A model generated the notes under the pieces. The model saw only the letters and a program-made list of their open reading frames with translations, did not search any database and was not told where the DNA came from. A stretch of DNA of 64,000 nt, taken from Heliopora coerulea (Eukaryota > Cnidaria > Anthozoa > Scleralcyonacea > Helioporidae). Below are positions 46,712 to 64,000 of the stretch, piece after piece. Numbering within the stretch: position 1 is the first letter of the stretch; every line of letters starts with the position of its first letter. A program made the position numbers and the translations under genes. Location of the stretch: assembly GCA_030142905.1 (NCBI GenBank), contig JASJOG010000194.1:1-64000 (forward strand). The letters run 5' to 3'.

Positions 46712-46790
46712 TTAAGAGAGATGAATGATCGTCAAGCCCTGTACTCAGAAAACGATTCTGAGCCCCGGACGGGGTTCGAACCCGTTAAGA
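46712..46790 (-). mobile_element. tRNA-derived SINE, family 1, truncated copy
   Basis: Shares the tail (gatgaatgatcgtcaag...), the actcagaaaacgattctgag junction and the B box complement ggttcgaaccc with the copy at 9856. The tRNA head is cut off at 46787, where another element (46789-47001) begins. Confidence 0.7.
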
Positions 46791-47001
46791 AGCTAATTAC
46801 ATGGAGATTTTTAGCCTGGCCTTCTGATAAAATACTTGAAAAACGGAGCTCGCGATTGCCAAAATAAAAATAGCTACCGACAAATTCTGGTCAGGGTTCA
46901 CTTCCGATTTCAGTTTCAGTCCGGGCTGAAATATTTCATGTAATTGGGACTTTTTTCAACCAGGTCTACCGGGTTGAAATTTTCCCATGTAATCAGCCCC
47001 T
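46789..47001. mobile_element. MITE-like element interrupting the SINE
   Basis: The left end agctaattacatggagattt and right end (complement ctgattacatgggaaaattt) are imperfect inverted repeats; the interior is non-coding. Its left boundary coincides with the broken end of the SINE head. Confidence 0.55.
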
Positions 47002-47370
47002 TGGTCACGTGCGACGTCAGAACTACGTCATTCACATGTCAAACTGATCTTGATATCTCAAGAATGTGAGACATTTAAGAGCTGAAATCGTAACTTCAAC
47101 TCTCTTCTTAATCTTTTAACGCCCAATGTCCGATACACTGAACACAGAGAACGAAACGACAAACGAAGGCACAAAGTTAAGACAGAGAGAACAAACAAGA
47201 AATGAAAAAATGTCAAGAGTTAAAAGGTTAAATGAGATCAAGATAGCTCCTTTCGAAGTTAGTTTTCCCTAACGCTTTCATGCATGATTTTTTTTTTTAC
47301 TTATTTATTTTTGTTGTTGTTGTTGTATTCTTTGTAAAAATTTGTACTACGACGTTAAGCAGGAAATGGT

Positions 47371-47470
47371 TAACTCTTTCCCGGAGCCGTAAGTCTTCCA
47401 TTATTTTCCTCTGGCTAACGCTGCATGATTTTACTCGTCAAAGGGGGAGCTCCCGCCTCGAAAGGGTTAC
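47371..47470 (+). repeat. CTCTGGCTAAC repeat family, intergenic copy
   Basis: ttttcctctggctaacgctg, tgattttactcgtcaaaggg, ending cgaaagggtta; preceded by aactctttcccgg. Confidence 0.7.
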
Positions 47471-47883
47471 TGCATGAACAGAATATCGTTTAGTCTGTTC
47501 TACTTCGGTGGTAAAGATGCTAAGAACGAATGGTTGATAATGGTTGATAGTGTGAGCTCGTTCGGAAATCCCTCCCAAACAATCTGGAACGCGAAACGAC
47601 TTTTGTACACCACTGTGTTTTTGAGTCTTATAAAATAATTGCTCAGATTAGACAATTATACTCTGAATTACATATTCAAATCAGAATTTTCTTCCCGTAT
47701 TTCGGAATACGAATAGTCACAATCGGCCAAAAAGAATGCAAGCGTCATTCGTCATGTTGAACGCTTAAGAAAGCTGATGGTTCGCAGCCGAAAATTCCCA
47801 CACGAAGAGTTTTAAAACTAGACCAGTTTCAGGTTAAAGTTTAATAAAGTCTTAATTTCATAATTGATAACTTTTTAAGAAAG

Positions 47884-48143
47884 GGGTGCTGGTGGCACAG
47901 TGGTAGTGCACGTGTCTCACACCAGTGTGACTAGGGTTCGATTCCGGCTTCGTGCAGTTATCTGATTAAAATTACCTTAGTCACATGTCAAAAGAGTGTT
48001 GTCCAGTTTGTGTCTACAAAGCATCGCAGGTTTTTCTCCGGTTTCCTACTGTAGTAACACTGGACCCATGAGGGGTGGCCCTTACTGGACCTCTAGAGTG
48101 AACAGCTCGCGTAGTTGATAGGATTATCCAGGATAAATAACGA
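47884..48143 (+). mobile_element. tRNA-derived SINE, family 2 (well-preserved copy)
   Basis: The tRNA-like head GGTGCTGGTGGCACAGTGG (A box) is followed by B box GGGTTCGATTCC. The body contains agtgttgtccagtttgtgtc, aggtttttctccggtttcct and the end gacctctagagtgaacag. It lies downstream of the FIGNL1 stop, perhaps in its 3' UTR, on the opposite strand. Confidence 0.8.
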
Positions 48144-48328
48144 CAATTTTTGTTTACTTTATTTCTTTACAACATACTTACGTCTGTTCAAAAGTTAGTC
48201 ATCGGAAGTAAGTGAACGAATGTTCTGTGTAACGAAAAGAAAAGATACTTCGAGTACAGAATTACGTCGCTTATATATACGTCTCTTGGCGTACAAAAAA
48301 TTTCTGAGGGGTAACTTTTAGTCCACTG

Positions 48329-60805
<12,477 letters not shown>

Positions 60806-60867
60806 AAAATAACCTTAAATTAACACAATGAATCGTCTTTCATGTATTAAAAGTCTTATACGAACGA

Positions 60868-60900
60868 TTTCCGCCATTTTGGATTTTTGGCGGGAAAAAG
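60868..60900. promoter_or_regulatory. YY1-like and E2F-like sites upstream of FIGNL1
   Basis: CCGCCATTTT (60871-60880) fits the YY1 consensus. TTTGGCGGGAAA (60886-60897) is a textbook E2F site. They lie 66-92 bp upstream of the FIGNL1 start codon, suitable for a TATA-less core promoter. S-phase control of a recombination factor would make sense, but binding is inferred from motif alone. Confidence 0.6.
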
Positions 60901-61671
60901 GATACCACTGCTCAAGTGCATCGTGGATTCTACGTCAATTTTCTGTGAGTAAAGCACAGGAGGAAAGTTTAGGTCTAAAACAAACATTTGGATGAAAACG
61001 ATTCAGAAACTATGCATTAACTCCTGTACTGCCGAAGCCAATGCTTTTTTTACCAGTGTGTTACTTTAATGTAAAAACTCGTCTCAATATTAGCCAGGAA
61101 AATATTACGAGTAAGTTTTTCAAAGCATTTAATCACGTGTTTGACAACCTCGTTGAAATTAAATTGTCTTGTCTCCATGTGCAGGTCAGCAAATGGAACT
61201 CAGCATGGCTCAGAAGTCATATCAGTCTCCGGGAAACTCAGAAATGGAGTGCTGAAGGATAGAAGGTATGGGATTGCACCAAGGGCTCGTCTAGAGATGC
61301 ATCGTTAGAGATGTTAGAGGGGTGGGAGACTGACTTGTACCTAGTTAGCATTTGTAGACATCGAGTCTATATGAAGTGGAAGCAGATTTTCGAGTATCGG
61401 AATCACATTTTCAGGACCCGGTCGGGAGCAGTTGAGAAAAATGCAACTCTTGGGTGTCCGTCGGTTGCGAATGAGGAATCTAGTGCCAAATTGGCAATGA
61501 ATGGTCATACATTCACATCAGTGACGTAACTAGGACATTTCTAGTGGGGGGAGGGCTTGATAGGCCGTCAACAAATTGTAGAGGTTGCCTACATCTAGTA
61601 CAGATTTTTAGGAGGTTACCTACAAACTTTTTAGTGGTTGATGGTTACATTACTCGACAAAATGGGGCATT
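60901..61671. other. Upstream of FIGNL1, no gene recognised
   Basis: Plus-strand frames at 61041-61262 and 61311-61529 are short and match nothing I know. A divergent non-coding transcript cannot be excluded. Confidence 0.45.
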
Positions 61672-62047
61672 GAACTCTAAAAAGACTGGAACGATATCTC
61701 GTTGTACCAGGCCTCACGATTGAATGAAGCCGACATGGGGGCAGCCATGTAGGTCAAAAACACGCATGGGGAAAAATTCTTTCAGTTGTATTGAACCTTC
61801 ACTTTTCATTGACAGTTAATTGTCAAAAATATGCAGTCCTACCGACATTGTTCCCTACTTACTAAGGATGAAAAAGGAAACTGCCAAAAAAATTCGAAAT
61901 TTAGGTTCAGTTTTTCGCAATAGGTGGCGTGTTTTATCGCATAGAGGACTGGGATAACCTGGTAATTGACCTGCCTTATGTCAGCCTCCATGTTGGCTTC
62001 AAAATATAGTTTGCAGGTATCGTTTCAGTCTTTTTAGAGTTCGATGA
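61672..62047. mobile_element. About 375-bp MITE
   Basis: The left end gaactctaaaaagactggaa (from about 61673) and the right end tttcagtctttttagagttc (to about 62042) are inverted repeats of about 27 bp with two mismatches. The interior also shows weaker inverted symmetry (gccgacatggggg / cctccatgttggc). It is non-coding. Confidence 0.75.
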
Positions 62048-64000
62048 GATGGGGTGGCCAAGTAAGTTTTTTGGGGACTTGGACCCAGGCCACCCCAGTC
62101 GTTACGCAAATGATGAACATGAATGTTTATACGGGTCGTCGACTATTCTGTTTAAACAAATACCAGGCTGAACTCAGTTACATGGACTTCGCTTATGTTT
62201 AGCAAAGATTACGATGTATAGAGCGTATTCACTTTGTTCCCAAAGACTCGAATGACAAAGCACATGGCAGCCATGTTGGTGTACCTAACTAACGTAGATG
62301 ATCAAAATTCTTTTGTTAAGGAACAACAACGCGGCAGTAATGACGTCAAGTACATACGCTTTATGTTGGTTCGTAGTTGGTTCAATATATATATATACTG
62401 TCATTCTGTAATGCATGTTTTGTTGGTCTCATTACGTCAATGAACGTTTCAGCTCGTTCGTCTGCTGCATAGCTACCATAATGCTTTTCAACGCCTGGCT
62501 TGTGAAATTAATTCCAAAGATCGTGCTTCTGCTTACTATGGAAATTAATTTGCATAAATAAAATGCCGCAAAGTACCCTGGTAGTGATATTCAGCTGACG
62601 TAATAAGAGGAACCGGATATTATCAATTAAGTAAAGTGTGAATTATCGTGTCGAGATTGCTATCAGTTCTTAAAAACTGAAACGCAACGAGAGAGCTTTC
62701 TTAAATCTTCCTGACGAGTTAACTCGCCGGGTTTATCCAGAGTAAAATAGTACAAGACTGATCCTTCCGTTAATTGAGATAGATTGTACTCCTTTCCTGT
62801 TGATGAGTCCTCTCGAAGAGTAAAATCGTCTGACGATAGTTCGTCGTAAAATAAAAATGCAAGACCAGTCCTGCCGGGAAAGAGTTCGGGGCCAATGCCT
62901 CTTCTAGTTCCATTATGATCTCCAGGTAAGGTCCAAGGCCACGGCCTTCAATTTTTGCGGTCTCTAGTTCCCACGACCCTGAAACTGCTCTCGACTTGTT
63001 AATCCGCCGTGTGTTTTAAAAAGAGAGCTGGTGCGAAATATGAACATCATATTTATGTGAAATGCAGATAGAGGAGCTTATTATCATATCTAAAGTTAAG
63101 CACCAAGTTTTGTTTATTAATGAATCCTTTGCAGATATTCCTCTGTTGGAGGAAGAATGCTGGTAAAAAAGAAACTACGTGTACACCAATTATTCTGTCT
63201 GTTGAGCGTTGGAAATTTGAAGTTGACTTTCAAACCGGTTATTTTGAAAATTGAAATGAGCTTTTGCATATTTAAAAATATTACTTATGCACTTTGATTT
63301 GCATAGGATCGTACGAAGCTTTGTTTGAATAAACAGTATCAACATTATTCCGCCCGACCTTGGTGAATTGTCTGGTGGTGTGAAAGACTCGGTAGGTTGG
63401 CTTTTATTTAGTCCAGATTCTTCATTCTGTCAAGCTGGTTTTCACCTAACGTCGTCTATCACGAACACATCATCCGCGGATTAAAAACTGGTGTTGAGAC
63501 TCATCAAAGTTTATAAAAGCAGGTAAGAATGTCACCCCAATCGAATGATTCTTGGTACATACCAACTGTCGACTAAAGAACCGACATTCCATGTAGAACA
63601 TGAAATACTTTGTATTACAGTGGCTAGAAATTACATCAACATTAGACTAATGAACTACAACAAGTCAGACGTGATTTGTGTGCTAAACGAATGATTCATA
63701 AAGATTAATTATTGAATCAAGCCAACGTCGCAACACAATTATTCAACTAGACCAACGGCATTACATTTGTTTGGGACTTAGAAGTTTCTCCTCTACTAAT
63801 GCTCTCACTAGAATTCCTTTCAGGAAAAACCATCGACATTTTTACAGGTAAATTTGGCGTCATAGAGCTGATACGAAAGAGCTCTTCGGTTTTAATGAAA
63901 CGGTCCATTGCTTCTGATTAGGACATTTCGGAGATCGAAAGGCCCTAACAACAATATCGTCGCTGTTACAACCCAGTTTTTACCGTCGTAGTAGGATTGG
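62048..64000. other. Intergenic, repeats only
   Basis: Contains the 62540-62618 segment shared with 24.5 kb and a reversed, doubled copy of the CTCTGGCTAAC family at about 62715-62890 (gagtaaaatcgtctgacgat). No coding similarity was found to the right edge. Confidence 0.5.
62715..62890 (-). repeat. CTCTGGCTAAC repeat family, reverse-orientation double copy
   Basis: atccagagtaaaatagtaca and gaagagtaaaatcgtctgac are reverse complements of family blocks. The segment ends ccgggaaagagtt. Confidence 0.6.

Overview
This is AT-rich eukaryotic nuclear DNA with spliced genes (many short exons, GT-AG introns) set among many small DNA transposons, tRNA-derived SINEs and Penelope-like element (PLE) fragments. 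Gene content (animal SUPV3L1, a p24/TMED protein, FIGNL1, and a purine-phosphorylase/P-loop NTPase fusion of the NLR-like kind) together with the repeat landscape (Kolobok, hAT, PLE) points to a cnidarian, most likely a stony coral. That placement is inference; the species cannot be read from the sequence.

Layout. (1) 1-5603, minus strand: 5' part of a gene joining a PNP_UDP_1 domain to the start of a P-loop NTPase; it runs off the left edge. Three exons join in phase to exactly 340 codons. Its second intron holds a complete 2.4-kb Kolobok-type transposon (1218-3612) with TTAA target duplications and about 200-bp inverted repeats, carrying a THAP gene and, convergently, a gene with the cysteine-rich 'ballast' domain of P2X7 receptors. 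(2) 5604-17240: mostly repeats, including a head-to-head PLE dimer (10909-12539) inside one 12-bp target duplication, and a decayed OTU-like plus hAT transposase unit (13054-17236) interrupted by a 729-bp non-autonomous hAT. (3) 17240-29880: gene-poor, with SINEs, MITEs, foldback repeats, a head-to-head telomere-like block, and decayed pieces of the NTPase gene. (4) 29888-42008, minus strand: complete 19-exon SUPV3L1 (880 aa). (5) 42370-45913, plus strand: complete 4-exon TMED4/9-type p24 gene (222 aa), divergent from SUPV3L1 across a 361-bp shared promoter region. (6) 48329-60805, minus strand: complete 16-exon FIGNL1 (642 aa), tail-to-tail with TMED and with E2F- and YY1-like sites just upstream of its start. 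(7) 60806-64000: no gene recognised; one MITE and old repeats.

The three housekeeping genes act in separate processes (mitochondrial RNA turnover, ER-Golgi cargo transport, homologous recombination), so their adjacency looks like ordinary animal gene packing. The unusual material is the fusion gene and its decayed relatives, the Kolobok cargo, the PLE dimer with hammerhead-like folds, and the OTU/hAT unit. Exon boundaries were read by eye from splice consensus, codon phase and family similarity; each could be off by a base or two.
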